A DNA stretch of 64,000 nt from IMG/VR virus record IMGVR_UViG_3300017963_000188, positions 1 to 64,000 of that record. The stretch is one strand, 5' to 3'. The DNA comes from a virus. The notes under the pieces are model-generated. The model saw nothing but the letters and a program-made list of their open reading frames with translations. It searched no databases and was not told the DNA's origin. Positions 15,669 to 24,318 of the stretch are shown here, one piece after another. Made by a program: the position numbers and the translations under genes. Numbering within the stretch: position 1 is the first letter of the stretch; each line of letters starts with the position of its first letter.

Positions 15669-16046
15669 ATGCACAAAGTTGAAGTGACGGTACACAAAGA
15701 CATTCTGGTAATCACAACCAATGATGAAGTGGAGTGTGAAGGTTGGGTCCCAGCAGGTGACGGGAAGATTGGATGTGTACTGATCGACACTAAGGGGAAG
15801 CTAGGTATCAGTGAAGAAGCTCTGGCTTGGCTCAAGAGTGTGGAAAAGAGCTGTGATGCTATCGGAGATGTAGATGCATGGAAATCTGATGATGGACCAT
15901 GCTTCTCATGGCTGGGAGGCCCAAATTCGTTAAAGCAAAGAGGCTGCACTGGAAGTAGGGGGTATAATACATCCTGTCTCGAATATGACATCATCCCCAA
16001 TCAAGTTCCTGAAGAGGCTGTGAAAGTTATTGAGGAGAATACATGA
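15669..16046 (+). CDS. Hypothetical protein
   Basis: 125 aa, AGGAG directly upstream. Contains GEWVP-like and CFSWLGGPNSL segments with several Cys, but no family is recognised. Four-base overlap with the next gene. Confidence 0.65.
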   Translation: MHKVEVTVHKDILVITTNDEVECEGWVPAGDGKIGCVLIDTKGKLGISEEALAWLKSVEKSCDAIGDVDAWKSDDGPCFSWLGGPNSLKQRGCTGSRGYNTSCLEYDIIPNQVPEEAVKVIEENT

Positions 16047-16693
16047 AAATAGTTAAGGAGGGTAGGCCCCAGAAGGGATGGGCAAAAGAATTCAAATGTA
16101 CCGGGAAGGGAAATGGTGATGGTGGATGTGGAGCTGTCCTTCTGGTAGAGAAGGGAGACTTATTCCATACCTATCGGAGCTTTATGGGTCGGGAAGAGGA
16201 ATGGTATACCACATTTGAATGTCCTTGCTGTAAGGTTCTCACCGATATCCAAACACCATTCCAATCTAGTGAACTTCCACATTACAAGGAATGGAAATCT
16301 AAACTTCCAGAATCAAACTACAGACCTGTGGCTAAGGGAAATATCCAAGGGGATCTGTTACGAAGTATGAATCATATCCTAGAAATCTATGAAGATAAAG
16401 ATAATGCAATGGTCAGGATTATCACTGATGGTTCTGACATTAATTTAGAAGAAATCAGGAAAATCATACCTCTAACGGTAGGTATTGAAATAGCAAATAG
16501 TCATGAATTTATGATTCTTTACAATGATGATCGTATGGGTCGTTGTAATACCAACTGTGAGCATAATCATCATTGTGCTTTGAATCGATCTTCCTACAGT
16601 TCAGAGCAACGGCATATCCCTAAATTAGGAATAGATGTTAGTCCTGATGGTGAAATACGGTTGGTCTGTCAAGACAAAATAGAAAGGCTTTGA
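16043..16693 (+). CDS. Zinc-ribbon-like hypothetical protein
   Basis: 216 aa. An N-terminal ribbon is visible: FKCTGKGNGDGGCGA (C19, C29) and FECPCCK, a pattern seen in small phage proteins. A second Cys/His group (CNTNCEHNHHCAL) lies near residues 173-185. The middle is unrecognised. Possibly two metal sites; function unknown. Confidence 0.65.
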   Translation: MKIVKEGRPQKGWAKEFKCTGKGNGDGGCGAVLLVEKGDLFHTYRSFMGREEEWYTTFECPCCKVLTDIQTPFQSSELPHYKEWKSKLPESNYRPVAKGNIQGDLLRSMNHILEIYEDKDNAMVRIITDGSDINLEEIRKIIPLTVGIEIANSHEFMILYNDDRMGRCNTNCEHNHHCALNRSSYSSEQRHIPKLGIDVSPDGEIRLVCQDKIERL

Positions 16694-16694
16694 T

Positions 16695-16904
16695 ATGTTG
16701 GATTTATTGCAAAATATGAGTTTTGGGAGGAAGATTGAAACTGGAGATGGGGAAAAGGTGATTGTGGTTCAAGATGGAGTGGGCTACAATTTTGAAGCTG
16801 GAGTCAAATTCAATCTGGTTGTCAAAGAAACAGACATGAACAATGAGAAGTATATGGTTCCTGTCTTTATGGTTATGGAATATCTACCCAAGAAGGAGGG
16901 ATGA
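16695..16904 (+). CDS. Hypothetical small protein
   Basis: 69 aa, beta-rich, starting one base after the preceding stop and ending in an ATGATG junction with the next gene. Function unknown. Confidence 0.65.
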   Translation: MLDLLQNMSFGRKIETGDGEKVIVVQDGVGYNFEAGVKFNLVVKETDMNNEKYMVPVFMVMEYLPKKEG

Positions 16905-17350
16905 TGGGAACAAGCACTGATGCATATCTCTACTATGGTTTCAGCCTCGATGAAGGTGAACTAGAAGAGATTTGTGAAAAAGATACAGGTAAAGATTATT
17001 TTGAAGATGATTTTGAAGAATGGCTCTGTGGGAAGATAGGAGGCCCTTCAAGACTTGACGTTGAATATGAAGGCAACGAAGCTGTTTACGAGAAGTATTT
17101 GGATGAGAAACGGGAATTTATGGAAGCTTTAGATGTGGAGATCAAATCTCACTGTAGCTGTGATTACCCTATCTATTTTGTTCATATCAAAGAATCATAC
17201 TCATGGGCATGGAGGGGTGAGCCACATCGTTTCGGTACTCAACTTCCAGTCACAAATCCTGGATGGGATGAAAAGATAAAAGAATTCTGTAAGAAACTTT
17301 ACATTCCGTTTCGAGAACCGGGATGGGAACTAGCCTCAATGTGGTGTTGA
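16904..17350 (+). CDS. Conserved phage hypothetical protein (MGTSTDA type)
   Basis: 148 aa from ATG 16904, 4 nt after AAGGAGG; ATG 16901 is too close. The start MGTSTDAYLYYGF is typical of a family seen in many phages with no assigned role. Acidic N-terminal half, Trp-rich C-terminal half. Confidence 0.7.
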   Translation: MGTSTDAYLYYGFSLDEGELEEICEKDTGKDYFEDDFEEWLCGKIGGPSRLDVEYEGNEAVYEKYLDEKREFMEALDVEIKSHCSCDYPIYFVHIKESYSWAWRGEPHRFGTQLPVTNPGWDEKIKEFCKKLYIPFREPGWELASMWC

Positions 17351-17352
17351 AA

Positions 17353-17484
17353 ATGGAGTCACAAGATTTAATCACAAGGGTGGTGCTCAAAAAATGGGGC
17401 AGTACCTACACCAATAGTGTCTATTGGGTCAAAGGTATCAGGATACTACAGACAATGTACCGACGAAAAGAAGGAAAGTTGTAG
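17353..17484 (+). CDS. Hypothetical 43-aa basic protein
   Basis: A short open frame starting 2 nt after the previous stop (MESQDLITRVVLKKWG to RRKEGKL). Basic, one Trp-rich patch. Supported only by tight spacing, with no clear ribosome binding site. Confidence 0.4.
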   Translation: MESQDLITRVVLKKWGSTYTNSVYWVKGIRILQTMYRRKEGKL

Positions 17485-17548
17485 ATATTCCTTTTTTATT
17501 TCCCTTGATATAGATGTGTTTCTGAAATTCTAGAAAAGGGAAATGACA

Positions 17549-18547
17549 ATGTATAGATATTCAAGATCATGGTTTGAGGTTGGTGATTATATAAAGCAAG
17601 AGCTACGTGACATGACAACTTGGGCTCTTGTCATTGGTAAGCTAAAGAATGGTGCAGAGAAGGTCATAGCCGTTGATTCTGATCGAGGAATACCTGCTAT
17701 CAGATCTACCAGTGGGTGGTATCCAAGTCCTGTTAGGATCGATGAATCTGAAATCCCTGAAAAGTTCCTAAAGAAGATTTTGAAGAAAAAGAATCAGGTT
17801 GGTGCTTCCAAACAAGCTAAAGATGTGACCTTCCCTGAGATGTGGAACAAGGTCAAGAAGGTATATGATCAGACCCAGAAGCAGATAGAAATGCTTCCTT
17901 GGCTTGGTGATGTGGAACTTATGGCAGCAGGTAGAGATGAATACTATACTGAGGATGTTAAAGAAATATATGATGAGATGATTAAGTATGAGGAAATACT
18001 AGAAGATTTCCTTGCAAGATATAAGGGATATCGTCCCGCTCACAAACAAAGCTCTGCCCTCAGAAAAATTGCTCAGGACATTGTAGTTAAAGAAGGTCTT
18101 TTCTTTGGTCCAAAGTTCAAAGAGAAAGGTATTAATCAAGTAGCTGGTGTATATAAAAAAGACCTCAAGAATTTCATTGAGAAGGAAATCCCTAAGAAAT
18201 ACCACCTCCCAGACCTAGCTGCTAATGTCTCTATTGATATAACCCCACATCCAGAATTCCTCATGTTCACTGTCAATGCAGAGGTATGGGATGAAGTGGG
18301 GAACAATAAGATCAGTGACATCACCATCAAAGCTGAAGGGGAAATAGACATTAGTGGGAAAGGTGAACTCGATATTTCCATGGTGGGTGCATACAGGCAT
18401 GAAACGATAGACACCAAAACAAAGAAAGAAGAGTTCAGCTTTGTGCCTGGAAAAGATGCTACTGATGCTGCACTGAAGGCTCTGGTAAAGAAAATAAAGA
18501 ATGTCCTTACCTGGGAAGGTGAGGGACTCTTTGCTATGTTTGACTAG
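17549..18547 (+). CDS. MYRY-tagged hypothetical protein
   Basis: 332 aa from ATG 17549, 8 nt after AAGGG (ATG 17543 is too close). It begins MYRYSRSW, the N-terminal tag shared by many small proteins here. An internal SSALRKIAQDIV (about 170-181) matches the second shared motif. After that comes a domain of about 150 aa with alternating beta strands (VSIDITPHPEFLMF, EIDISGKGELDISMV). No known family. Similar overall plan to 30493 and 40714. Confidence 0.7.
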   Translation: MYRYSRSWFEVGDYIKQELRDMTTWALVIGKLKNGAEKVIAVDSDRGIPAIRSTSGWYPSPVRIDESEIPEKFLKKILKKKNQVGASKQAKDVTFPEMWNKVKKVYDQTQKQIEMLPWLGDVELMAAGRDEYYTEDVKEIYDEMIKYEEILEDFLARYKGYRPAHKQSSALRKIAQDIVVKEGLFFGPKFKEKGINQVAGVYKKDLKNFIEKEIPKKYHLPDLAANVSIDITPHPEFLMFTVNAEVWDEVGNNKISDITIKAEGEIDISGKGELDISMVGAYRHETIDTKTKKEEFSFVPGKDATDAALKALVKKIKNVLTWEGEGLFAMFD

Positions 18548-18807
18548 TGATAAAAGAACTCGTCCCAATATTCACAGAATACATCCCTGAAAATCTAGAA
18601 GAGGGAAATCTCTATATTTCAGATAAATATCAGACCTCAATCCATCTTTGTTGTTGTGGCTGTGGGAATCAGGTGGTAGTTACAGACCAATGGAAGATTC
18701 TTGTAGACGATGACAAGAAGGTGACTATCTCACCATCAATTGGTAATTGGAACTTTCCATGTAAGTCTCACTATTTTATCTGCAAAAACAAGGTAGTTTG
18801 GTTATAG
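18547..18807 (+). CDS. DUF6527-like protein
   Basis: 86 aa, GTG start overlapping the previous TAG. The pattern YIPENLEEGNLYISDKYQT, CCCGCG, SPSIGNWNFPCKSHYFI matches DUF6527 from end to end. The cysteines probably bind zinc. In bacteria I recall this family beside ThiF/E1-like ubiquitin-type genes, but nothing of that kind is nearby. Confidence 0.75.
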   Translation: MIKELVPIFTEYIPENLEEGNLYISDKYQTSIHLCCCGCGNQVVVTDQWKILVDDDKKVTISPSIGNWNFPCKSHYFICKNKVVWL

Positions 18808-18859
18808 TCCAAATGGAACTTTGAAATCTGTTTCAATTTCCTGAAAAAATCCTTGTATA

Positions 18860-18894
18860 TTCCAGTTATCCCAGAATATTCTAGAATAACCAGC
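18860..18894. promoter_or_regulatory. Palindromic element
   Basis: GTTAT and ATAAC flank the palindrome AGAATATTCT in the gap after the DUF6527-like gene. An operator-like site; no protein assigned. Confidence 0.3.
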
Positions 18895-18911
18895 TTGCGC
18901 TGGGCTCATTA

Positions 18912-18981
18912 GAGCAGACCACTTGTACGGCTCGATTTGAGTCTTCCCCCCCAAGGGTCGGAGTCGGCAAGTGGTCTGCTC
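18912..18981 (+). ncRNA. Candidate structured RNA or strong terminator with 14-bp perfect stem
   Basis: GAGCAGACCACTTG (18912-18925) pairs perfectly with CAAGTGGTCTGCTC (18968-18981). The 42-nt loop has a small hairpin CTC-GATTT-GAG and a C6 run facing GGG. It is followed by CACCTTATTTT, a poor T-run, and then by a promoter at 19005. The loop is too large and ordered for a simple terminator, and it does not fold as a tRNA. Confidence 0.5.
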
Positions 18982-19004
18982 ACCTTATTTTCCCAATTTA
19001 AAAA

Positions 19005-19033
19005 TTTAAAAATCTGAAAAGTTTCGGTATAGA
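19005..19033 (+). promoter_or_regulatory. Phage-type promoter
   Basis: TTTAAA 19005-19010, 17-bp spacer ending TTTCGG, TATAGA 19028-19033, then AGGAGG. Full match; drives the better-GC genes 19052-20137. Confidence 0.8.
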
Positions 19034-19051
19034 GTTGTAGGAGGTGACGAG

Positions 19052-19429
19052 ATGAAATTCAGAGTCGAACTCGAAGTCACTGAGCGTGGTATCCTGGCCA
19101 ATGGTCAAGTCCTGACTCATGTCCGTACCATGCACATGCCTGACCGTCGATTCTACACAGGTGGTATCACCAGCAATGACAAGCGGCTGGTCTACCGTCG
19201 TGATCTGGTCCGTAAAGAACTCAAAGAGTGCTATCAGGTCAATCTCCCCAGGGGTGCCGAGATCGGGACAAAATGGACCATCGAGGTCGAAGTCGAAAAG
19301 TTCTGGGGATGGTATCATGGTGATGCTGATGACGTGACCAGCTTCGAGGATGAAGACTACGATGCCTATAGCATCGATATGGCCGATGATGATGTCCCAG
19401 TCACCCCCAACCATTTGGTAGGAGAGTGA
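19052..19429 (+). CDS. Hypothetical protein, probably highly expressed
   Basis: 125 aa. Codon use is clearly richer in C and G than in neighbouring genes, and a strong promoter and AGGAGG precede it, which suggests high expression. Basic N-terminal beta-like half, acidic C-terminal tail. No family recognised. Confidence 0.7.
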   Translation: MKFRVELEVTERGILANGQVLTHVRTMHMPDRRFYTGGITSNDKRLVYRRDLVRKELKECYQVNLPRGAEIGTKWTIEVEVEKFWGWYHGDADDVTSFEDEDYDAYSIDMADDDVPVTPNHLVGE

Positions 19430-19432
19430 GGA

Positions 19433-19771
19433 ATGAGGATTGGAATCAACTTTATGGACAACGATTTTGGTAACACCTTCCATGGTTTTGCCAAGGTGTT
19501 TCTAACAGCGGTGGACTGGAACGAGACGGTGGAGGGAAATTTCACCAAAGAAAAGCTGGCCAAGATAATCAATGACATGATGCTGCCCATGTATCTTCTG
19601 TTCCAAAGTAATGGTCAATGGGAACATACCCCAAGCATCAACATGCAGGTGTATCCAGAACATATCTACTTGAATGAAGAGATTGATGAAAAGCTCAAGA
19701 ACTTTGAGTCCTGGGCCAACTACTCATTTCTCTACATTGACACAGATAACCAGCAGTCTGAGATTTGGTGA
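19433..19771 (+). CDS. Hypothetical protein
   Basis: 112 aa, starting 3 nt after the previous gene and sharing its GC-richer codon use. Contains FGNTFHGFAKVFL and a C-terminal Trp/Tyr-rich part. Unrecognised. Confidence 0.7.
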   Translation: MRIGINFMDNDFGNTFHGFAKVFLTAVDWNETVEGNFTKEKLAKIINDMMLPMYLLFQSNGQWEHTPSINMQVYPEHIYLNEEIDEKLKNFESWANYSFLYIDTDNQQSEIW

Positions 19772-19783
19772 AAGGAGAACATT

Positions 19784-20137
19784 ATGGATTTTGACAGGTA
19801 CAAGAATGGTATGCCCTGGCCACAGAAGAAGGAGTATGTGAACCCAAAGGTGGAAGAGGTGGAGGAACACTTTGTTGGAACCATCCGTCAGATTGAAGCG
19901 GCTCGTGCCGATGCTATTGAAAGGGGTGAGGCTGAGTACAAAGAAGCTCGTCGAGCCTATGGTGCTGAGACTGCCAGGCTCGAAGCCCAGTTCAAAGCTG
20001 ACCTCGAAGAAGAGACGGGTCTTCAGAACCATCCAAAGAAAGACAAGCTCTATGCAAAGGCATGGGAGCGTGGTCATTCTGGTGGGCTCTCTGAGGTTTA
20101 CAACGAATACCTGGACCTTTCCGATCTTCTAGAGTAA
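19784..20137 (+). CDS. Hypothetical coiled-coil protein
   Basis: 117 aa. Residues about 25-80 are a long charged Ala/Glu/Arg-rich helix, probably a coiled coil. Same operon and codon style as the two genes before it. Function unknown. Confidence 0.7.
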   Translation: MDFDRYKNGMPWPQKKEYVNPKVEEVEEHFVGTIRQIEAARADAIERGEAEYKEARRAYGAETARLEAQFKADLEEETGLQNHPKKDKLYAKAWERGHSGGLSEVYNEYLDLSDLLE

Positions 20138-20170
20138 TTACCAATACCCACCAATAAATATCATACCTAG

Positions 20171-20176
20171 TATAGT
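20171..20176 (+). promoter_or_regulatory. Probable promoter -10
   Basis: CCTAGTATAGTTCTATAGG followed by AGG matches the -10/ribosome-binding-site part of the recurrent promoter; the -35 position is weak. Confidence 0.5.
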
Positions 20177-20193
20177 TCTATAGGAGGCTCAAG

Positions 20194-20328
20194 ATGGGAG
20201 ATAAAGAGTATAAGGAGATTTGTAAGAGAGTCCCTTGGTACGTTAGGATCACATTTCCCGATGTGGTACTGCCAACTGTAGCTTTGGGAATCGTAGCTTA
20301 CATGATTTACCGAGCCTTCTTCAGATGA
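20194..20328 (+). CDS. Small single-pass membrane protein
   Basis: 44 aa, AGGAGG 8 nt upstream. A charged N-terminus (MGDKEYKEICKR) leads into a hydrophobic segment DVVLPTVALGIVAYMIY and a basic end. First gene after a promoter and coupled to the next by ATGA. Function unknown; size would fit a small membrane effector. Confidence 0.6.
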   Translation: MGDKEYKEICKRVPWYVRITFPDVVLPTVALGIVAYMIYRAFFR

Positions 20329-20441
20329 GCCTCTATACTGTCCAGAGAGCCAGTAGAGACGATTCTCTCTATGGACCCATACATGGAACAGATGATGATC
20401 AAAAGACTCTCTGTGGGCAATCTATAGACGAGAACTGTTGA
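20325..20441 (+). CDS. Hypothetical 38-aa protein
   Basis: Starts in an ATGA overlap with the membrane-protein stop (MSLYTVQRASRDD) and ends DDDQKTLCGQSIDENC, with a Cys pair. Short, but the overlap and spacing support it. Confidence 0.45.
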   Translation: MSLYTVQRASRDDSLYGPIHGTDDDQKTLCGQSIDENC

Positions 20442-20453
20442 AGGAGCAAAGCA

Positions 20454-20648
20454 ATGATGGTGAGCCTGAAGGGTCTGGTTAAAAACATTTCTGAAGTCCT
20501 CAACGACCCAGAAGTGAAAGAAATGTACCCTCATAGTGGTGGTTTTGCTTACACCCTTGAAGAGATGGCTAAGAACATGGAAGAACTCAAGGCAAGGAAA
20601 AAGGAGGGAGAGAAGGTCATTGATGAATTCTTCTCTTTATATGTATGA
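20454..20648 (+). CDS. Hypothetical small helical protein
   Basis: 64 aa, AAGGAG upstream. Amphipathic and charged helices; unrecognised. Overlaps the next gene by 4 nt. Confidence 0.6.
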   Translation: MMVSLKGLVKNISEVLNDPEVKEMYPHSGGFAYTLEEMAKNMEELKARKKEGEKVIDEFFSLYV

Positions 20649-20869
20649 AGGTACAATTTGACAAGATAGGATTTCATAGCAAGAAGTCTGGGAAATGTCC
20701 GGGATGTGGTAAGAGAGCTACCAGGTCAAAGGAATTTTATCAAACCCACAATCCATGGAATAAAGATAGTGAGGGGAATATAAAGACCCCTCAGGACATC
20801 ATGGAAGAACTGAAGGTTAGATGTAAGGAATGGGAAGAAGAACCTACTTACCATGCTCGTTGTGAATGA
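20645..20869 (+). CDS. Small zinc-ribbon-like protein
   Basis: 74 aa. CPGCGKRATR near the N-terminus and C/H residues at the C-terminal end (VRCKEW, YHARCE) could form one zinc site. Function unknown. Confidence 0.6.
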   Translation: MKVQFDKIGFHSKKSGKCPGCGKRATRSKEFYQTHNPWNKDSEGNIKTPQDIMEELKVRCKEWEEEPTYHARCE

Positions 20870-20914
20870 TCTATTTGTATGTCTCTCTATATGAAACTAT
20901 TGAGGGAGACATAA

Positions 20915-21319
20915 ATGGAATTCATTCAAGAAAATCTAGACCTCATTCTCAAAATCGTCAGTCCTATCCTACTAGCTCTGTTGTCATGGGGTTCAGTGAA
21001 GCTAACACAGCTCATCAAAAATAAGGTCAAGGATGAAGAGACAAAGCAAGTATTGCTGAAGCTCAATGATGCTTTGTTCACAGCCGTTAAAGATGTCCAG
21101 CAGACCATTGTGTCTGATCTCAAAGCAGCCAATGTTGATGGAAAATTGACTGGAGAAGAGATCCAAGACGTGAAGTCTAAGGCTATTGAAAAAGCAAAAT
21201 CATTCCTGGGCTCTAGCATCTCAGATATGCCTGGAACATTAGGGATGACCCAAGAAGAGTTTGAAAAATATATATCTTCAAAACTCGAAGCCATTGTTCT
21301 AGATCTTAAAAAGGAGTGA
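20915..21319 (+). CDS. LL-H-type phage holin-like protein
   Basis: 134 aa. One N-terminal transmembrane segment (about 10-33, LILKIVSPILLALLSWGSVKL) is followed by a long charged domain with KLTGEEIQDVKSKAIEKAKSFLG. This is the architecture and length of LL-H-family holins. GGGAG precedes the ATG. No endolysin is recognisable next to it, so a role in lysis is not certain. Confidence 0.65.
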   Translation: MEFIQENLDLILKIVSPILLALLSWGSVKLTQLIKNKVKDEETKQVLLKLNDALFTAVKDVQQTIVSDLKAANVDGKLTGEEIQDVKSKAIEKAKSFLGSSISDMPGTLGMTQEEFEKYISSKLEAIVLDLKKE

Positions 21320-21322
21320 TCA

Positions 21323-21511
21323 ATGCCTATACCATTTGATCGTTTCAGATTATTGAATGAACCTACAAAGAGGTTACGAAATGAGTCTCGATATATGGGG
21401 CATGTCAAAGTAGATGAAGAAGATCCGGGTATAGAACTAGCTCCAGGACAAGAAGTAGAATTACCCCCTAGTCCTGAAGTTATTCTAGATATAGAAATCC
21501 CGGAGAAGTAG
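21323..21511 (+). CDS. Hypothetical small protein
   Basis: 62 aa, 3 nt after the holin-like gene with AAGGAG upstream. Basic N-terminal half and Pro/Glu-rich C-terminal half. Unrecognised. Confidence 0.6.
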   Translation: MPIPFDRFRLLNEPTKRLRNESRYMGHVKVDEEDPGIELAPGQEVELPPSPEVILDIEIPEK

Positions 21512-21512
21512 G

Positions 21513-21776
21513 ATGCTTTCAAAACAACTCTATGATATATCAAGAAAAATAGCAGCAAAAGATGTATATGTATGGACCTTCTATGAATGTGAGCATGGAG
21601 GGGATATGGATATGTATGCTGCTGATGTAACTAGTTCAGGTGGTGAGATCTTAGACCAGAAGCTCAATGATGATGAATGTGTCATGAAAGTAAAAGTGAA
21701 AGACTGGGATTCATTTATAGAAAGATTCAAAAACACAGAGACATTTGAATTCTGTAGTCTTTCAGATTTTGTTTAG
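21513..21776 (+). CDS. Hypothetical protein with ISRKIA N-terminal motif
   Basis: 87 aa beginning MLSKQLYDISRKIAAKD, a member of the shared L-R/x-x-(L/I)-A/S-x-K-I N-terminal motif set (2233, 31369, 57797). The rest is an acidic alpha/beta-like domain. Function unknown. Confidence 0.65.
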   Translation: MLSKQLYDISRKIAAKDVYVWTFYECEHGGDMDMYAADVTSSGGEILDQKLNDDECVMKVKVKDWDSFIERFKNTETFEFCSLSDFV

Positions 21777-21799
21777 ATGTAACATAAAGGATAAAGATA

Positions 21800-22237
21800 A
21801 TGCTATCTATATCCCCTTGGAACGTAAAACCTCCTCACATCCCATCTAATCAAATAAAGCTCAACAAGCTCATTTCAAAAATGACGAGTGAAGGGTGGAA
21901 GGGACGACCCATTCTTGCTTTGAAGTATTCAGATACGGTTAGAGCCTTAACGGGAAGCCACAGGATAGAAGCTGCTAGAGCTTCAGGGCTCAAAACTATC
22001 CCTGTCCTTACCCTAGACGGTCCCTGGTTTGAAAATGTCCTCAAAGCTGATTATGGGCTCAGTGCAGACCTGGACCTAGACGATGTGTTATGGCATGTTC
22101 AACTTACCTATTGGGGAAGACATAGAATAGCCATGCTTGCAAAAAAACATGGACACAAGAAATTCCATGATGTGATGATGAGAGAGGGAAAACAATCTCG
22201 ATCTCCAGTTATGAAGCCAGTGCTCAATCCTGCCTGA
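21800..22237 (+). CDS. ParB-like nuclease domain protein
   Basis: 145 aa. GWKGRPILAL followed by ALTGSHRIEAARASGLKTIPV is the ParB/sulfiredoxin-like core, with the G-x-H-R motif around residues 53-56. Only this domain is present, without a partition-type HTH. Such phage proteins are often nucleases or regulators; role here unknown. Confidence 0.7.
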   Translation: MLSISPWNVKPPHIPSNQIKLNKLISKMTSEGWKGRPILALKYSDTVRALTGSHRIEAARASGLKTIPVLTLDGPWFENVLKADYGLSADLDLDDVLWHVQLTYWGRHRIAMLAKKHGHKKFHDVMMREGKQSRSPVMKPVLNPA

Positions 22238-22304
22238 TTCAACTAGATTCAATTTCTGTAGAAAAAATTTACAGATTCTGACTTCCAAAACTAAATCTTG
22301 ATGG

Positions 22305-22310
22305 TATAGT
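22305..22310 (+). promoter_or_regulatory. Probable promoter -10
   Basis: ATGGTATAGTATATAG in the gap before the broken AcrVA2-like gene resembles the recurrent -10; CTTCCA lies 17 bp upstream as a weak -35. Confidence 0.4.
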
Positions 22311-22339
22311 ATATAGAACATTTTACCTGGAGGCTTACT

Positions 22340-23274
22340 ATGACCAAAAAGACAGAAGAGAAAAGATGGGATGCAATGATACCTTCTTATGAAGACACTG
22401 AAGGTGGAGGACAAAAATCTGATATACAAATTGTTAATCAGTCTGATGGTTCAAAACTTTACCCCTTGGATATCCGTGTTAGACCAGCTTTTTCTTTAGA
22501 TGAATTAGCTGCTGGCAAAGTAAACAAAGCTAAATATACACATTATTGTTTGTTTGATGGTGTTGAGTTTCTACATAAAAACAAAGAGAGTGATAAAGGT
22601 ACTGATGAAGACATTGGGAGACTTTTAAATTTTGAAATTGGAAATACTATAGAATATATGCTTTTATCTACGATAGAATTCATAGAAGATTCTTGTCAAA
22701 GAGAATTAAACCAAGTGCTGTCATTTAAAGATTCTGAAGTGGGAAAAGGAGTAGCTTCATATCTGGAGGGGGTGGAAATCTTAGTGAGAAGCCATTTTGA
22801 TAATTCCCCACAGCTTGTAGATCTTATGGATATGACGAAAGCTGTCTTACATAATCCGGCATTATCACAAATAGTTAAGCTCATTCATTTTGCTGGGTTT
22901 CAACCAAATATCTTGGTGAGGTAGAAGAACTATTTGATGTCAATGTGAAGAGACTCAAGGCACGGATCAGTAAAAGTCATGGTACAAAAAAAGTGAAGCT
23001 CCAAAAGAAGCTGGAGCAAATGAACCCTGAACAAATCTTATTGTTGGGTCGTTCAATTCAGGTGATGAAAACCATAGGGTCTTCAGAAGAAGGGGATGAT
23101 TCGGGACCCAAGCTCAAATATCGTTTATTAGTGGCAGGTCATTGGAAGAATCAAGTCTGTGGACCACAAAGGTCGGAAAGAAAACGTATCTTCATAGAAC
23201 CCTATTGGAAAGGTCCAGGGGAGGCTATTGAAGTGAATAAAGACCATAGTATAGAATTAGGAGAAATGAAATGA
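22340..23274 (+). pseudogene. Frameshifted AcrVA2-like gene
   Basis: Two consecutive frames (22340-22924, 194 aa; and 22945-23274, 109 aa) read as one protein after a -1 shift near 22920: the downstream frame is open back to EVEELFDVN before its GTG. The C-terminal part (LLVAGHW..CGPQRSERKRIF..PYWKGPGEA) matches the C-terminus of the intact minus-strand protein at 62328-63581 (VKVAGHWRRVAYGPQSS..QPYWKGPEDG), as does the preceding LKARISKSHGTKKVK/LLLGRSI region. So this is probably a decayed or frameshift-regulated paralogue. The N-terminal half is more divergent and acidic. The family link to AcrVA2 is explained at 62328. Confidence 0.6.
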
Positions 23275-24083
23275 TAGAAGTAGGGCAATGGTGGGAAGTA
23301 TGTAAAGACTTCAGAGTAATTGTAGATATTAATGAGGATGGTGTTATTTACGATTGGGCTAATAGAAATAAAAAAATACAGTCTAGGCACAAGTGTCAAA
23401 AGAGGACTTTCATTCGATGGGTAAAGGATAATAATGCATCCCTTGCTGAACCACCCAAGAAACATGTCACTTCAGAGCTGAATTTGAAATTAGATGGAGT
23501 GGATGTCTTATCTGTTGACCCGGAAGCATGGGAAGACCTGTTTATGACTTGGAAGTATAATGGATTTGAATGTCCTATTGTCCATACTGAAATCATATAC
23601 ACACCTAAATATGAATCATCATTGCATAAAGAGGTTTTTGAGTTTTGTCCCAAGCAACATGTGAAATTCTATGTAGAGCAAACAGTTGAACCTGACATAG
23701 CAAGTTATGAACACAAAGGGAGAAAACAGTATCAAGACTTATCGGCATGGTTATATGGGAAAGATGAAGAAACCCAAGCTGCTATTTGTATCTTCTCGTA
23801 TCTCCATAAGTTGAATTTTGATGATGTAGGGAAGAGATATATTTATAATATATTGAGAGGAAAGTTTGGGGATGATTTTATTTCACGACATAAATGGCAT
23901 CACACTCAACAACCTATACCGGTAAGGATTGAAGATATTTTTGATATGGAGTTTGAAAAGGGGGATTGGAAAGCTCATGCAAAACTTCTTGTGAAATGTG
24001 CTGCTGTCTCAATGGCTCTCAGTTTATATGAGTATGAAATGGTGAGAGTAAAGATCGAACCACCAAATTTAATACACACATGA
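23271..24083 (+). CDS. Hypothetical protein
   Basis: 270 aa. The N-terminal 50 residues (VGQWWEVCKDFRVIVDINEDG) look like a small beta-barrel domain found at the start of several phage proteins; the rest is mixed and unrecognised. Start and stop both overlap neighbours by 4 nt. Confidence 0.65.
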   Translation: MIEVGQWWEVCKDFRVIVDINEDGVIYDWANRNKKIQSRHKCQKRTFIRWVKDNNASLAEPPKKHVTSELNLKLDGVDVLSVDPEAWEDLFMTWKYNGFECPIVHTEIIYTPKYESSLHKEVFEFCPKQHVKFYVEQTVEPDIASYEHKGRKQYQDLSAWLYGKDEETQAAICIFSYLHKLNFDDVGKRYIYNILRGKFGDDFISRHKWHHTQQPIPVRIEDIFDMEFEKGDWKAHAKLLVKCAAVSMALSLYEYEMVRVKIEPPNLIHT

Positions 24084-24313
24084 AAAAAATAGATATGAAA
24101 TGTAAATGTGGCTCAGAGATGATCCCATTCAATGGGAAGGTCGGTGTGGAAGGATTCGGTCTGGTATGTACCTCCATGAATTGTAGAAGACAAGTACCAC
24201 CAGGAGCTATGGGGGAAGATATGATCTGTGTAAGACCAGCCACGAGTCAAGACTACTTAGACCCTGAAGTCATGGTCAGAGTGGGGTGGGTCGTAACATG
24301 GGGAGAACTATGA
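24080..24313 (+). CDS. Small zinc-ribbon protein
   Basis: 77 aa (alternative start ATG 24095). CKCGSEM and LVCTSMNCRRQVPPG give a four-Cys ribbon. Overlaps the previous stop. Role unknown. Confidence 0.6.
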   Translation: MKKIDMKCKCGSEMIPFNGKVGVEGFGLVCTSMNCRRQVPPGAMGEDMICVRPATSQDYLDPEVMVRVGWVVTWGEL

Positions 24314-24318
24314 TATAG

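Noticed and set aside
18912-18981. tRNA gene
   Set aside because: A 14-bp closing stem, no anticodon arm and no T-arm consensus; it does not fold as a cloverleaf.
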